From NCBI GenBank assembly GCA_937864535.1, contig CALMJS010000035.1, forward strand, positions 1 to 64,000: a stretch of 64,000 nucleotides of DNA, in the 5' to 3' direction. Each line of letters opens with the position of its first letter. The stretch's first letter is position 1. The notes under the pieces are model-generated. The model did no database searches. It worked only from the letters and a program-made list of their open reading frames with translations, and was not told the origin of the DNA. Source of the DNA: an uncultured Paracoccaceae bacterium. Lineage in GTDB: Bacteria; Pseudomonadota; Alphaproteobacteria; Rhodobacterales; Rhodobacteraceae. This document shows, piece after piece, positions 7,191 through 16,302 of this stretch. The translations under genes were made by a program, and so were the position numbers.

Positions 7191-7218
7191 GTATGAATTT
7201 ACACCATGATTATCATAC
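7191..7218. promoter_or_regulatory. NikR operator, GTATGA-N16-TCATAC
   Basis: The half-sites GTATGA (7191-7196) and TCATAC (7213-7218) are separated by exactly 16 bases, identical to the consensus of the E. coli NikR operator. The site lies 15 bases upstream of nikK on the minus strand and about 100 bases upstream of nikR on the plus strand. It can therefore control nikKMLQO directly and possibly nikR itself. Confidence 0.9.
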
Positions 7219-7316
7219 ATTGATGATCTTGCAACCTTGTAGGCCTGCGTCAAAGTAACTTTGCCCCATCAATTCAAGCTGATAAGAAACTAACCACGAC
7301 CAATAAGGAGTTTGCC

Positions 7317-7790
7317 ATGCAGCGGATTACCATGTCCCTCGATGACGATCTGGCGGCAGAGTTGGACGCGTTTATGACCGCCAGCGGGGCAGCCAATCGG
7401 TCCGAGGCCATCCGCGATCTGGTCCGGCGCGGTCTGGCACAATCCGGGAATACGCCGCCCGAGGCGCGGTGTTTCGGGGTGGTGAGCTGCGTCATTGATC
7501 AATCGGTCCGCAACCTCGCCGCCCGCGTTCCGCAGAGCCGTCTGGACCGGCACGATCAGACGGTTGCGTCGCTGTCAGTGCCGCTCGATCACCGGTCATC
7601 GGTCGAGGTGGCGGTCATGCGTGGCCGTGTGGTCGACGTGAACACCTATGCCGAAACGCTGTTTCTGGAGCGCGGTGTCATGCACGGGTCCATCGGCCTC
7701 ATCCCCGTCGCCGAGGACGAGGTGCGGCATGTCCATAACGATGGCGAGCCGCATTCGCACACGCACATCAAGGTTCAGTCGACCTTTTGA
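7317..7790 (+). CDS. nikR: NikR-type ribbon-helix-helix nickel regulator lacking the canonical nickel ligands
   Basis: The N-terminal 45 residues are very close to E. coli NikR: R3, T5 and S7 at the DNA-contact strand (E. coli R3, T5, T7), then N-R-S-E-A-I-R-D. The ACT-like domain follows (V-E-V-A-V-M-R-G ... R-G-V-M-H-G). Aligning by eye, the four high-affinity nickel ligands of E. coli (H76, H87, H89, C95) are replaced by L, S, P and S. In exchange the protein is about 24 residues longer and ends in a histidine-rich tail (H-V-H-N-D-G-E-P-H-S-H-T-H). It may sense nickel through the tail, respond weakly, or act without metal. An AAGGAG ribosome binding site precedes the ATG. The 3' end overlaps ackA by 16 bases, convergently. 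Confidence 0.88.
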   Translation: MQRITMSLDDDLAAELDAFMTASGAANRSEAIRDLVRRGLAQSGNTPPEARCFGVVSCVIDQSVRNLAARVPQSRLDRHDQTVASLSVPLDHRSSVEVAVMRGRVVDVNTYAETLFLERGVMHGSIGLIPVAEDEVRHVHNDGEPHSHTHIKVQSTF

Positions 7791-8947
7791 CCTAGCGCCT
7801 GCCGGGCCGCGCGGGCGATGACCAGTTCTTCGTTGGTGGGGATGACCAAGACGGTCGTGCGCGACAGGTCACTGCTGATGATCTGGGCGTGATCGGCGTT
7901 GCGCCCATGGTCAAGCTCGATCCCCATCCAAGCGGCCCTCTCGCAAATGCGGGCTCGGATGTCGGCGGCGTTTTCACCGATGCCGCCACAGAAAACCAGC
8001 GCATCGATGCCCCCCATCGCAGCGGCCATCGCGCCCAGTTCGCGTTGCACACGGAACACGAAATAATCGACCGCCTCACGGGCATGAGGATCGTCCGAGG
8101 CACTGAGGACCCGCATGTCGTTCGACAAGCCTGACAGCCCCAAGAGGCCGGATTGGGTGTAGAGCAGCGCGCTGATCTGCGCGGCTGTCATCCCCTGCTG
8201 ATCCAAGAGGTAGAGAACGACTCCTGCATCTAGCTGCCCGCAGCGGGTCCCCATCGGCAGGCCGTCCAGCGCCGAAAAGCCCATGGTGGATGCCACCGAC
8301 GCGCCGTTCTGGATCGCGCACATCGACGCGCCATTGCCCAGATGGGCGACGACGACGCGGCCCTCGGCGAGGCTGGGCGCGATGGTCTGTAGCCGCGAGG
8401 TGACATAGTCATAACTCAGCCCGTGAAACCCGTACCTGCGCACGCCGCGGTCGTAATAGTAGCGCGGCAGGGCAAAGGTGTCATTCACAAAGGGATGGTG
8501 CCGGTGAAACGCCGTGTCAAAGCACCCGACCTGAATTGCATCCGGAAAGGCCTCCATCGCCGCTCTGACGCCCGCCAGATTGTGCGGTTGATGCAGCGGC
8601 GCAAAGGGTTCCAGCGCCGCGAGCCGGGTCAGGATGGTGTCGGTCAGGATGACGGGCCTGTCAAACTCTAGCCCGCCATGGACGATGCGATGCCCGACGG
8701 CGACGACCGGAGTGCTGCCAATCACAGGGGCCAGTGCCACGACGACAGCTTTAATCGCCGCTAGATTGGTGGAAAGTGGTAGATCCACCGCCGGCAATTC
8801 ACTGCCTGCCGCATCTTGCGCCCACAGCCGCGCCTGCGGCCCGATCCTGTCCACCTTGCCCGAGGCGATGAGCGCATCGGTTTCTGCGTGATAGGCCGAG
8901 AATTTCAACGAAGATGATCCAGCATTCAGCGTGAGAATGACCGACAT
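7775..8947 (-). CDS. ackA: Acetate kinase
   Basis: This enzyme interconverts acetate + ATP and acetyl phosphate, working with the phosphotransacetylase encoded just upstream. The 390-residue protein has the N-terminal phosphate motif N-A-G-S-S-S-L-K (8-15), the G-F-H-G-L-S-Y segment and H-L-G-N-G-A-S nucleotide-binding motif of the ASKHA fold, and C-G-G-I-G-E-N near the C-terminus. The length is normal. ATG 8947 is chosen because the longer open frame adds an arginine-rich stretch encoded inside the preceding gene; the start overlaps the pta stop, so the two are probably translated together. Propionate or butyrate kinase activity is possible, as the partner is of broad family. Confidence 0.95.
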   Translation of the reverse strand: MSVILTLNAGSSSLKFSAYHAETDALIASGKVDRIGPQARLWAQDAAGSELPAVDLPLSTNLAAIKAVVVALAPVIGSTPVVAVGHRIVHGGLEFDRPVILTDTILTRLAALEPFAPLHQPHNLAGVRAAMEAFPDAIQVGCFDTAFHRHHPFVNDTFALPRYYYDRGVRRYGFHGLSYDYVTSRLQTIAPSLAEGRVVVAHLGNGASMCAIQNGASVASTMGFSALDGLPMGTRCGQLDAGVVLYLLDQQGMTAAQISALLYTQSGLLGLSGLSNDMRVLSASDDPHAREAVDYFVFRVQRELGAMAAAMGGIDALVFCGGIGENAADIRARICERAAWMGIELDHGRNADHAQIISSDLSRTTVLVIPTNEELVIARAARQALGQKVD

Positions 8948-10326
8948 CAGACGTCTCCTGCCACGCGGGCATGGTGAAGCGCGGCAACGGCACAAGACGC
9001 CAGTCGCGACATCGAACTATCAGAGCGCGAGTTCAGAATAACCGGCACCTTGGCCCCGATGACCAGCCCGGCGCCTTCGGCGTGGCTGACAAAGGCGAGT
9101 TGTTTTGCCAGCATGTTCCCCGCGTCGATATCGGGAACGATCAGGATGTTGGCATGACCGGCGACATTGCCGCGTAGTCCCTTGGTCCTTGCGGCGCCGA
9201 TATCGACGGCATTGTCCATCGCCAGCGGGCCATCGACCTGACCGCCGCGTATCTGTCCGCGCTCGGCCATTTTCGACAGCAATGCGGCATCGATAGAGGA
9301 CGGAATGGCCGGGGTCACGGTTTCCACGGCGGATAACACCCCGACGCGCGGGTCGATGCCAATGGAAATGGCCAAATCAATCGCATTTTGCACGATGTCG
9401 ACCTTGGTCTGGAGATCGGGCGCGATGTTGATCGCTGCATCAGAGACCATGATCGGTTCGGGCATGCCCGGCACGTCCATGACAAACACATGGGTGAACC
9501 GGCGTCCCATGCGCAGCCCACGATCCCGGTCCAGCATCGGGCGCAGCAATTCGTCGGTGTGCAGGTGCCCCTTCATCACCGCCTGAGCGCGGCCCTGATG
9601 CACCAGATCGCAGGCCAGCGCAGCAGCCTGATGCAGCGGGACGTCCCGAATTTCGATGCCGGATAGATCGGCACCCAGCGCCCGGGCCAGCGTCCGGATG
9701 CGATCGGCAGCCCCGATCAGGATCGGGGTGATGATCCCCTCTTGATGAGCCAAGAGCGCCCCTTGTAGCGATTTTTCCTCTTCGGGGCAGACAACGGCAG
9801 TGACCAGCGGTGGCAGGGCCCGCGCTTTTTCGAGAAGCGCCTCGAAGTGGCGGTGACGTTCGACAACCAACCGCGGCACCTCGATATCATCGCGGTCGAA
9901 TTTGCGGGTCGGTGCCGCGACCACTGCCTGACCTTCGAGGATCAGATCCTCCGTGGCGGCGTTCCGTACCTCGGTCGCAAAGGTCACCAGACCAACGGCG
10001 GATTTTGACAGCACCGTAACCCGGCAGATCAGATCATCGCCTGCATGGGCGCGGGAATGGAAGGTCAGACTCTGCTGGTGGTAGAGTGTTCCCGGTCCCG
10101 GCAATTTTGTGCCCAAGACCGCAGCGATCATCGACGCCACATACATCCCCGGCGCGATGCTGTCGGGCCGCCCGTCGCCGTCGCCATCATAGGCCGGCAG
10201 GTGCATCGGGTTATAATTGCCCGATACATTGGCAAACACATAGAGATCGTCCGGCGTCACCAGTCGGCGCATCTCGGCGGTTTGCCCGACGACCAGTTCA
10301 TCAAACGGGGTGTTGGTCAAATGCAT
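8947..10326 (-). CDS. MaoC-like hydratase / phosphate acyltransferase fusion
   Basis: The first ~140 residues are a MaoC-type hot-dog domain (Y-V-F-A-N-V-S-G-N-Y-N-P-M-H, then A-P-G-M-Y-V-A-S-M near 58-66), as in (R)-specific enoyl-CoA hydratases. Residues ~165-459 form a phosphotransacetylase/phosphotransbutyrylase domain (V-M-K-G-H-L-H-T-D near 251; M-D-V-P-G-M-P; S-D-A-A-I-N). The fusion is known in alphaproteobacteria, usually beside ackA, and is annotated as bifunctional enoyl-CoA hydratase/phosphate acetyltransferase. With AckA it would convert acyl-CoA to acid with ATP gain. The role of the hydratase domain is unclear; it may direct substrate range or polyhydroxyalkanoate-type intermediates. 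The region upstream holds an FNR-like site. Confidence 0.9.
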   Translation of the reverse strand: MHLTNTPFDELVVGQTAEMRRLVTPDDLYVFANVSGNYNPMHLPAYDGDGDGRPDSIAPGMYVASMIAAVLGTKLPGPGTLYHQQSLTFHSRAHAGDDLICRVTVLSKSAVGLVTFATEVRNAATEDLILEGQAVVAAPTRKFDRDDIEVPRLVVERHRHFEALLEKARALPPLVTAVVCPEEEKSLQGALLAHQEGIITPILIGAADRIRTLARALGADLSGIEIRDVPLHQAAALACDLVHQGRAQAVMKGHLHTDELLRPMLDRDRGLRMGRRFTHVFVMDVPGMPEPIMVSDAAINIAPDLQTKVDIVQNAIDLAISIGIDPRVGVLSAVETVTPAIPSSIDAALLSKMAERGQIRGGQVDGPLAMDNAVDIGAARTKGLRGNVAGHANILIVPDIDAGNMLAKQLAFVSHAEGAGLVIGAKVPVILNSRSDSSMSRLASCAVAALHHARVAGDV

Positions 10327-10633
10327 GGGCGTTCCTTAATCTCTGTGCCGTTCGAATGGCTTAGGGGCTTGTCGCGCAAATAACTCCGCCCAGTATTGAT
10401 CTAGGTCATGTCAACGCGATGACGTTATCGTTCATGACGTGCGGGCATTTTATAGAGATGCGATCAAAGTTTGGACTTTTGCACCGAATGGTTGCACACT
10501 TTCATCATGACGCGACGGCAAAGAGCGGAATAGGGCTTGCTTTCTAACCATATGATCAAAAATATTCCGTCATTCGACGTCTGACGTCGCAACCCAACCA
10601 GATGCGTTCAGCGCACGTACAGGGAGACAAAAC
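10327..10633. promoter_or_regulatory. Divergent promoter region between pta fusion and oppA
   Basis: About 300 bases without a gene separate the minus-strand pta/ackA unit from the plus-strand opp operon. An FNR-like site lies at 10396-10409. The oppA start at 10634 is preceded by AGGGAGA. The stretch is locally richer in A/T around 10390-10470 and 10530-10565, where promoters probably lie. No small ORF with a ribosome binding site was seen. Confidence 0.5.
10396..10409. promoter_or_regulatory. FNR/FnrL-like site, TTGAT-CTAG-GTCAT
   Basis: The 14-mer matches the FNR consensus TTGAT-N4-ATCAA on the left half fully and on the right half at three of five bases. It lies about 70 bases upstream of the MaoC-pta start. 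Similar sites commonly control low-oxygen acetate metabolism in alphaproteobacteria, so oxygen-responsive expression of pta-ackA is plausible. One site judged by eye; it could be chance. Confidence 0.4.
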
Positions 10634-12265
10634 ATGAAACTCAAAAATCTTTTGACCGCTACCACCGCCGCCGGGCTGGTTCTGGCGGCTGGCGTCGCTA
10701 TGGCGGCCGGCACGCACCCCGAAACCGGCGAAGCGCTGGCCGATGTGCAGACCTTTGTCTACGCAACCATTGACGAGAGCCCCTCGATCGATCCGGGTCT
10801 GGTCGAAGACGTCGAAGGCAGCGCCGTGGTGCGCGACCTGTTCGAAGGCCTGATGAACCAGGACCGCGAAGGCAACCCGATCCCCGGCGTCGCCACCAGC
10901 TATGACGTGTCCGACGACAAGCTGACCTATACCTTCCACCTGCGCCCCGAAGCGATGTGGTCCGACGGCACCCCGGTCAAGGCGAGCGATTTCGTCTTTG
11001 CTTGGCAGCGCGTTGCGAACCCGGAAACCGCCTCGCCCTACGCATGGTACATGGAGCTGATGTCGGTTGCCGGTGCCGCCGAAATCATCGCGGGCGAAGC
11101 GACCCCGGATACGCTGGGCGTGGCCGCAACCGATGATCATACGCTGGTCGTGACCCTGACCCAGCCGCTGCCGTATTTCCCGGAAATGGTGACCCACACC
11201 ACGACCTTCCCCGTGCCGCAGCATGTGGTCGAGGCCAAGGGTGCGGAATGGATCCAGCCGGAAAACTTTGTCGGCAACGGTGCCTATGTTCTGACCGAAC
11301 ACGTTCAGCAGGAACGTCTGGTCCGCGCCAAGTCCGACACCTACTGGGATAAGGACAACGTCTATATCACCGAAGTGACCCGTCTGGTGATCAACGACGA
11401 AAACCAGGCCCTGACCCGCTGGCAGGCTGGCGAAGTCGACAAGACCGAAACCCTGCCGACCGGCCAGTATGGCGCCCTGTCGGCCGAGTATCCGACCGAA
11501 GCGATTTCGGTGCCGGAACTGTGCACCTACTACTACAACTTTAACCTGCGCGACGGTTCGCCCGAGTGGGAACATGATGTGCGCGTCCGTCAGGCGCTCA
11601 GCCTCGCGGTGGATCGCGACATCATCGTGAACAACGTGCTGGGCGCTGGCCAGATCGCGGCCTACACCTTTACCCCCGGCGCGACCGCCGGTTTCGAGGT
11701 GCCCGAGGTTCCGGCTGCGACCATGACGCAGGAAGAGCGCAACGCCAAGGCGCAGGCCCTGATGGCCGAGGCTGGCTATGGCGCGGACAACCCGCTGAAG
11801 CTGGAAATTCTCTACAACACCTCCGAAGCGCACAAGTCGATCGCGATTGCCGTGAGCCAGATGTGGAAACAGACGCTGGGCGTCGAGGCCACGATGGGCA
11901 ACATGGAATGGCAGACCTTCCTCGAAGCCCGTGGCAACGGCAGCTTTGAAATATCGCGCGCCGGCTGGTGTGGTGACTACAACGAAGCCTCGACCTTCCT
12001 CGACCTGATGGCTTCCGGCTCTGGTTATAACGACTCCAAGTTCAACAATGCCCGCGTTGACGAACTGTTGGCCAGCGCCAAGACCATGGAAGACCCGAGC
12101 GCCAACTACACCGAGATCGAACACATCGTGTCCGAAGAGATGCCGGTGATCCCGATCTACCACTATGCGGCTGCGTTCATGCTCAATGACGCTGTCAAAG
12201 GGTGGCCGCTCGATAACGTGCAGCAGACTTGGTATTCCCGCCAACTCTACAAGGTCGCCGAGTAA
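10634..12265 (+). CDS. oppA: Peptide ABC transporter periplasmic binding protein (OppA-like)
   Basis: The 543-residue SBP family 5 protein has a clear signal peptide (M-K-L-K-N-L-L ... A-M-A, about 24 residues). The mature part shows the family pattern Y-A-T-I-D-E-S-P-S-I-D-P near the N-terminus and F-H-L-R-P-E-A-M-W-S-D-G-T-P-V-K-A-S-D-F near residue 105, typical of oligopeptide binders such as OppA/MppA. It would capture oligopeptides in the periplasm and deliver them to OppBC. A stem-loop directly after the gene may raise its expression over the permease genes. Exact peptide preference cannot be read from sequence. Confidence 0.92.
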   Translation: MKLKNLLTATTAAGLVLAAGVAMAAGTHPETGEALADVQTFVYATIDESPSIDPGLVEDVEGSAVVRDLFEGLMNQDREGNPIPGVATSYDVSDDKLTYTFHLRPEAMWSDGTPVKASDFVFAWQRVANPETASPYAWYMELMSVAGAAEIIAGEATPDTLGVAATDDHTLVVTLTQPLPYFPEMVTHTTTFPVPQHVVEAKGAEWIQPENFVGNGAYVLTEHVQQERLVRAKSDTYWDKDNVYITEVTRLVINDENQALTRWQAGEVDKTETLPTGQYGALSAEYPTEAISVPELCTYYYNFNLRDGSPEWEHDVRVRQALSLAVDRDIIVNNVLGAGQIAAYTFTPGATAGFEVPEVPAATMTQEERNAKAQALMAEAGYGADNPLKLEILYNTSEAHKSIAIAVSQMWKQTLGVEATMGNMEWQTFLEARGNGSFEISRAGWCGDYNEASTFLDLMASGSGYNDSKFNNARVDELLASAKTMEDPSANYTEIEHIVSEEMPVIPIYHYAAAFMLNDAVKGWPLDNVQQTWYSRQLYKVAE

Positions 12266-12285
12266 TCCGGCCCCTTTAGTCATCC

Positions 12286-12310
12286 GCGCCTCCTGAGTTT
12301 CAGGGGGCGC
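12286..12310 (+). terminator. Stem-loop between oppA and oppB
   Basis: An 11-base-pair stem (GCGCCTCCTGA with TCAGGGGGCGC, one wobble pair) with a 3-base loop is followed by a short T-containing stretch. Its position after the binding-protein gene suggests partial termination or mRNA protection that gives more OppA than permease. Confidence 0.6.
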
Positions 12311-12341
12311 GATCCTTTTCTAAGAAGCGCGAGGGACGGGA

Positions 12342-13265
12342 ATGTTCGCCTTCATCCTGCGCCGCCTGGCTGTGGCGGTGCCCACGATCCTTGTTTTGGT
12401 CGTTTTATCCTACATTTTGATGTTCGCCGCACCCGGTGGCCCGTTCAATGCAGAACGTCCGCTGCCGCCGCAGGTGCTGGCCAATATCGAGGCCAGATAC
12501 GGGCTGGATCAGCCGTATTGGAAACAGATTTTCAACTATATCTGGAAGATCGTGACCGAGTTCGACTTTGGACCGTCTTTCAAATATCGGGACCGTACCG
12601 TGAGCCAGATCATCGGTCAGGGCTTTCCTGTGACCTTTGTCTACGGGTTCTGGTCCTTCGTCGTGGCCGTGGTCGCCGGTATTTCGCTGGGTGTCGCCGC
12701 GGCGGTCAAGCATAACAGCTGGTTGGATTATTTCGCTGTTGGCCTGTCGATCGGGGCGCAGTCTCTGCCGAACTTTGTGATGGCGCCGATTTTGGTGATC
12801 GTCTTTACCCTGTGGTTGCAATGGCTGCCGGGGGGTGGCTGGAACGGTGGACAATGGCAATATGTCGTGCTGCCGGTCATCGCTCTGTCCACCTCCTACA
12901 TGGCGTCTATCGCCCGGATCACGCGGTCTTCGATGCTCGAGGTGCTGAACGCCGGATTTATCCGCACCGCCCGCGCCAAGGGGCTGCCGATGTCGCGGAT
13001 CATCTGGAAACACGCGATGAAGCCGGCGATGTTGCCGGTGCTGTCCTACCTCGGGCCCGCCTTTGTGCTGATGATCACCGGCTCGGTCGTGGTCGATGTC
13101 TATTTCTCGACCGGCGGGATCGGGCAGTTCTTTGTGAACGCCGCCTTTAACCGCGATTATTCGGTGATGATGGGCGTGACGATCCTGATGGGTGTCCTGA
13201 CCATCGTGTTCAACCTGATCGTCGATCTGCTCTATGCGTGGATCGATCCGAAAATCCGTTATTGA
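12342..13265 (+). CDS. oppB: Peptide ABC transporter permease OppB
   Basis: The 307-residue inner membrane protein begins M-F-A-F-I-L-R-R-L, the usual start of OppB/DppB permeases, with six membrane segments expected. The coupling motif for the ATPase is visible as I-R-T-A-R-A-K-G-L-P near residues 206-215. It forms the pore with OppC. It is preceded by a GAGGGACGGG ribosome binding region and followed after 10 bases by oppC. Confidence 0.93.
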   Translation: MFAFILRRLAVAVPTILVLVVLSYILMFAAPGGPFNAERPLPPQVLANIEARYGLDQPYWKQIFNYIWKIVTEFDFGPSFKYRDRTVSQIIGQGFPVTFVYGFWSFVVAVVAGISLGVAAAVKHNSWLDYFAVGLSIGAQSLPNFVMAPILVIVFTLWLQWLPGGGWNGGQWQYVVLPVIALSTSYMASIARITRSSMLEVLNAGFIRTARAKGLPMSRIIWKHAMKPAMLPVLSYLGPAFVLMITGSVVVDVYFSTGGIGQFFVNAAFNRDYSVMMGVTILMGVLTIVFNLIVDLLYAWIDPKIRY

Positions 13266-13275
13266 GGGGGCTCTG

Positions 13276-14202
13276 ATGCTGACTTCTCGCACCTCTCCGG
13301 ACCAGATCCTTGATGCGGCCCACCGCGCCGAAATCAAGGGGCGCAGCCTGTGGCGTGATGCCATGACCCGATTTGCCCGCAACCGCGCGGCCTTGGTGTC
13401 ATTGATCGTGCTGATGCTGGTCTTTGTGTTTGCAATTTTTGGCGGCTACATCAGCCCCCATCAACCGGACTATGTCGATTTTATGTTGCGCGGCAACATC
13501 AAGGAACTGGGCGTACCCTCGCTTGAAAACGGCCATTACTTTGGCCTCGAGAAGGAGGGACGCGATCTCTACACCCGCGTGGTGCAGGGCACCCGGATTT
13601 CGATCATGGTGGGCGTGATCGGCAGTCTGGTCGCGGTGGTGGTCGGCACGCTCTACGGGGCGATTTCCGGCTATTTCGGAGGCAAGGTCGATAGCATCAT
13701 GATGCGGATCGTCGATATCCTGATCGCCATTCCGTTCATGTTCGTGATCATCCTTCTGCTGGTGATCTTTGGCCGGTCGATGATCATGCTGTTTGTCGGG
13801 ATCGGCCTGATGTCGTGGCTGAACATGGCCCGTATCGCGCGGGGGCAAACCCTGACCATCAAGAACAAGGAATACGTCGAGGCGGCGATTGCCTCTGGCG
13901 TCAAACCTATCGTCATCATCCTGCGTCATATCGTGCCGAACCTCGCAGGGATCGTGGTGGTCTATGCCACGCTCTTGGTGCCGGAACTGATCATCACCGA
14001 GAGCTTTATCAGCTTCCTCGGTCTGGGTGTGCAGGAACCGATGACCTCTCTGGGGGCGTTGATTTCCGACGGGGCCAGCCAGTTGAACTATGGCACCACT
14101 TGGATGCTGATCTTCCCGTTGTTTTTCTTTCTGATCACGCTCTATGCCTTCTTCTTTGTCGGCGATGGGTTGCGTGATGCTCTCGACCCGAAGGATCGCT
14201 GA
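13276..14202 (+). CDS. oppC: Peptide ABC transporter permease OppC
   Basis: ATG 13276 (M-L-T-S-R-T-S) is preferred to an earlier in-frame ATG that lies within oppB; a GAGGGGG stretch precedes it. The 308-residue protein has an N-terminal cytoplasmic part containing [13 protein letters not shown] (the OppC N-domain), then membrane segments, and the ATPase-coupling motif near E-A-A-I-A-S-G-V. It partners OppB. Its stop at 14202 is directly followed by the oppD start. Confidence 0.92.
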   Translation: MLTSRTSPDQILDAAHRAEIKGRSLWRDAMTRFARNRAALVSLIVLMLVFVFAIFGGYISPHQPDYVDFMLRGNIKELGVPSLENGHYFGLEKEGRDLYTRVVQGTRISIMVGVIGSLVAVVVGTLYGAISGYFGGKVDSIMMRIVDILIAIPFMFVIILLLVIFGRSMIMLFVGIGLMSWLNMARIARGQTLTIKNKEYVEAAIASGVKPIVIILRHIVPNLAGIVVVYATLLVPELIITESFISFLGLGVQEPMTSLGALISDGASQLNYGTTWMLIFPLFFFLITLYAFFFVGDGLRDALDPKDR

Positions 14203-14203
14203 T

Positions 14204-15169
14204 ATGGCTCTTTTAGATGTCCAAGACCTGAAGGTCACCTTTAGCACCGGCGACGGGCCGGTGAATGCTGTCAACGGCGTCTCGTTCCAGATCGACAAGG
14301 GCGAAACCCTTGCCATCGTTGGAGAAAGTGGATCAGGCAAGAGCCAGACCGCCTTTGCGGCGATGGGTCTCTTGGCGCGCAATGGTCAGGCCACCGGCAA
14401 GGCGCTCTATGAGGGGCGCGATCTGTTGTCGATGCGCACGCGTGATCTGAACCGCATCCGCAGCCAAGAAATTGCGATGATTTTTCAGGACCCGATGACG
14501 TCCCTGAATCCTTACATGCGGATTTCGGATCAGATGGCCGAGGTGCTGACCCAGCACAAAGGCATGTCCAAATCTGAGGCAATAGCCGAATCCGCACGGA
14601 TGCTGGACGCCGTTCGTATTCCCGACGCCAAGGCGCGGATCACGATGTTCCCGCATGAATTTTCCGGCGGGATGCGGCAGCGGATCATGATCGCGATGGC
14701 GCTGCTCTGTCGGCCCCATCTGCTGATTGCTGACGAACCGACGACCGCGCTGGATGTGACTGTGCAGGCGCAGATCATGGAACTGTTCGGCGACATTCGC
14801 CGCGATTTTGGCACAGCGATCATTCTGATCACCCACGATCTGGGCGTGGTGGCCGGGTTCTGCGATCGCACCCTCGTCATGTATGGCGGTCAGATCATGG
14901 AAGAAGGGCCGACACAGGACCTGTTTGACGCGCCACGTCATCCCTACACGGCGGGACTGCTGCGTGCCGTTCCCCGGTTCGACCGGGACGACGACATGCT
15001 GCAAACCATCGCGGGCGAGCCGCCCGACATGTCGCGTTTGCCTGCGGGCTGTCCGTTCAGTCCCCGCTGCGACATTGCGCAGGACCGCTGTACGACGGTG
15101 CGTCCGGTGCTCGCCGTTGATGGAACCCGTCGCCGTGCCTGTCACGCCGCACTAGAGGAGGTCGCGTAA
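14204..15169 (+). CDS. oppD: Peptide ABC transporter ATP-binding protein OppD
   Basis: The 321-residue ATPase has Walker [10 protein letters not shown] (near 37-45), signature F-S-G-G-M-R-Q-R, Walker [10 protein letters not shown] and switch T-H-D-L. The C-terminal OppD/F extension carries a cysteine cluster (C-P-F-S-P-R-C ... C), which in related proteins binds an iron-sulfur cluster. ATG 14204 (M-A-L-L-D-V) is one base after the oppC stop; the longer open frame is inside oppC. The stop TAA is directly followed by the oppF ATG. Confidence 0.93.
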   Translation: MALLDVQDLKVTFSTGDGPVNAVNGVSFQIDKGETLAIVGESGSGKSQTAFAAMGLLARNGQATGKALYEGRDLLSMRTRDLNRIRSQEIAMIFQDPMTSLNPYMRISDQMAEVLTQHKGMSKSEAIAESARMLDAVRIPDAKARITMFPHEFSGGMRQRIMIAMALLCRPHLLIADEPTTALDVTVQAQIMELFGDIRRDFGTAIILITHDLGVVAGFCDRTLVMYGGQIMEEGPTQDLFDAPRHPYTAGLLRAVPRFDRDDDMLQTIAGEPPDMSRLPAGCPFSPRCDIAQDRCTTVRPVLAVDGTRRRACHAALEEVA

Positions 15170-16183
15170 ATGGCCCAACCTTTGTTATCTGTCCGTGACC
15201 TGCGCGTGACCTTTGATGTGCCGCGCCCCGGCGCTTGGCCATGGACGCCGCCGCGCAAACTGCATGCGGTTGGCGGTGTAAGCTTTGACGTGATGCCGGG
15301 CGAATGTCTGGGCGTTGTGGGCGAATCCGGCTCTGGCAAATCCACCGTCGCCCGGGCGGTGATCGGCCTTGCGCCGATTTCGGCCGGTTCGGTTCAATTC
15401 GACGGTCAAGAGATCGCCGGTCTGACCGCAGCGCAGCGCCGTCCGTTTGGCAAAGACATCCAGATGGTGTTTCAGGACCCTCTGGCGGCCTTGGACCCGC
15501 GGATGACGGTTGGCGATATCATCGCCGAACCGTTGGTAACCCATCACCCCGATCTGCCCCGGCCCGAGGTGCGCAAACGCGTGCAGGACATGATGGAGAG
15601 GGTCGGCCTGCTGCCGAACCTGATCAACCGCTATCCGCATGAGTTTTCGGGCGGTCAGTGTCAGCGGATCGGGATTGCCCGCGCGCTCGTGGTGCGTCCG
15701 CGTCTGTTGATTTGCGATGAACCTGTCTCGGCTCTCGATGTGTCGGTCCAGGCGCAGGTGGTCAACCTGTTGATGGAGCTGCAGCGCGATCTAGGCCTGT
15801 CGATGATTTTCATCGCGCATGATCTGAGTGTGGTGAAACATATCTCTGACCGGATTACGGTGATGTATCTGGGGCGCATGATGGAGGAGGCCGAGTCCGG
15901 CACCCTGATCCGCCATCCCAGCCACCCCTACACGCGGGCCCTGATTTCGGCGGTTCCCGTCCCTGATCCCCGTCTGGAAAAGGCGCGCCCGCGGATGGTG
16001 ATCCAGGGCGAGTTGCCCTCGCCCCTAGCGCCGCCCTCGGGCTGCGTGTTCCGTACCCGCTGTCCCATTGCCCGCGAGGCCTGCGCACGGGATATTCCGG
16101 CCAAGGTCGACCGGGGCGGCGGCCATATGGTGGCCTGTCCCTTTCACGCCGACGCGCTGGCGGCGATGCCTTTGGCGGTCTGA
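15170..16183 (+). CDS. oppF: Peptide ABC transporter ATP-binding protein OppF
   Basis: This 337-residue second ATPase of the importer has Walker [10 protein letters not shown], signature F-S-G-G-Q-C-Q-R, Walker B L-L-I-C-D-E-P-V-S and the OppD/F C-terminal domain with cysteines (C-V-F-R-T-R-C-P). The ATG follows the oppD stop with no gap, so expression is coupled. An aromatic insertion near residues 20-30 (P-G-A-W-P-W-T-P-P) before the first strand is common in OppF/DppF of this group. Confidence 0.93.
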   Translation: MAQPLLSVRDLRVTFDVPRPGAWPWTPPRKLHAVGGVSFDVMPGECLGVVGESGSGKSTVARAVIGLAPISAGSVQFDGQEIAGLTAAQRRPFGKDIQMVFQDPLAALDPRMTVGDIIAEPLVTHHPDLPRPEVRKRVQDMMERVGLLPNLINRYPHEFSGGQCQRIGIARALVVRPRLLICDEPVSALDVSVQAQVVNLLMELQRDLGLSMIFIAHDLSVVKHISDRITVMYLGRMMEEAESGTLIRHPSHPYTRALISAVPVPDPRLEKARPRMVIQGELPSPLAPPSGCVFRTRCPIAREACARDIPAKVDRGGGHMVACPFHADALAAMPLAV

Positions 16184-16189
16184 CGAATT

Positions 16190-16230
16190 CCCCTCAGTCT
16201 GGCGATGCGTTTTTCGTCAGGATTGAGGGG
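16190..16230 (+). terminator. Possible hairpin after oppF
   Basis: CCCCTCA (16190-16196) pairs with TGAGGGG (16224-16230) around a 27-base loop containing a short run of T. There is no T tract after the stem, so it may be a weak or Rho-linked terminator between opp and the oxidoreductase gene. Confidence 0.3.
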
Positions 16231-16302
16231 TCAATTCGTGCCTCTCCCCTTGGCGGTTCTGTGCCCTTTGCGCAGATTGCCGCCAACCTAGGGAGGGATT
16301 CC

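Noticed and set aside
10556-12283. 575-codon open frame on the minus strand across oppA
   Set aside because: It is the exact antisense of a clear peptide-binding protein gene; the long frame follows from high GC and codon bias. No ribosome binding site or known motif.
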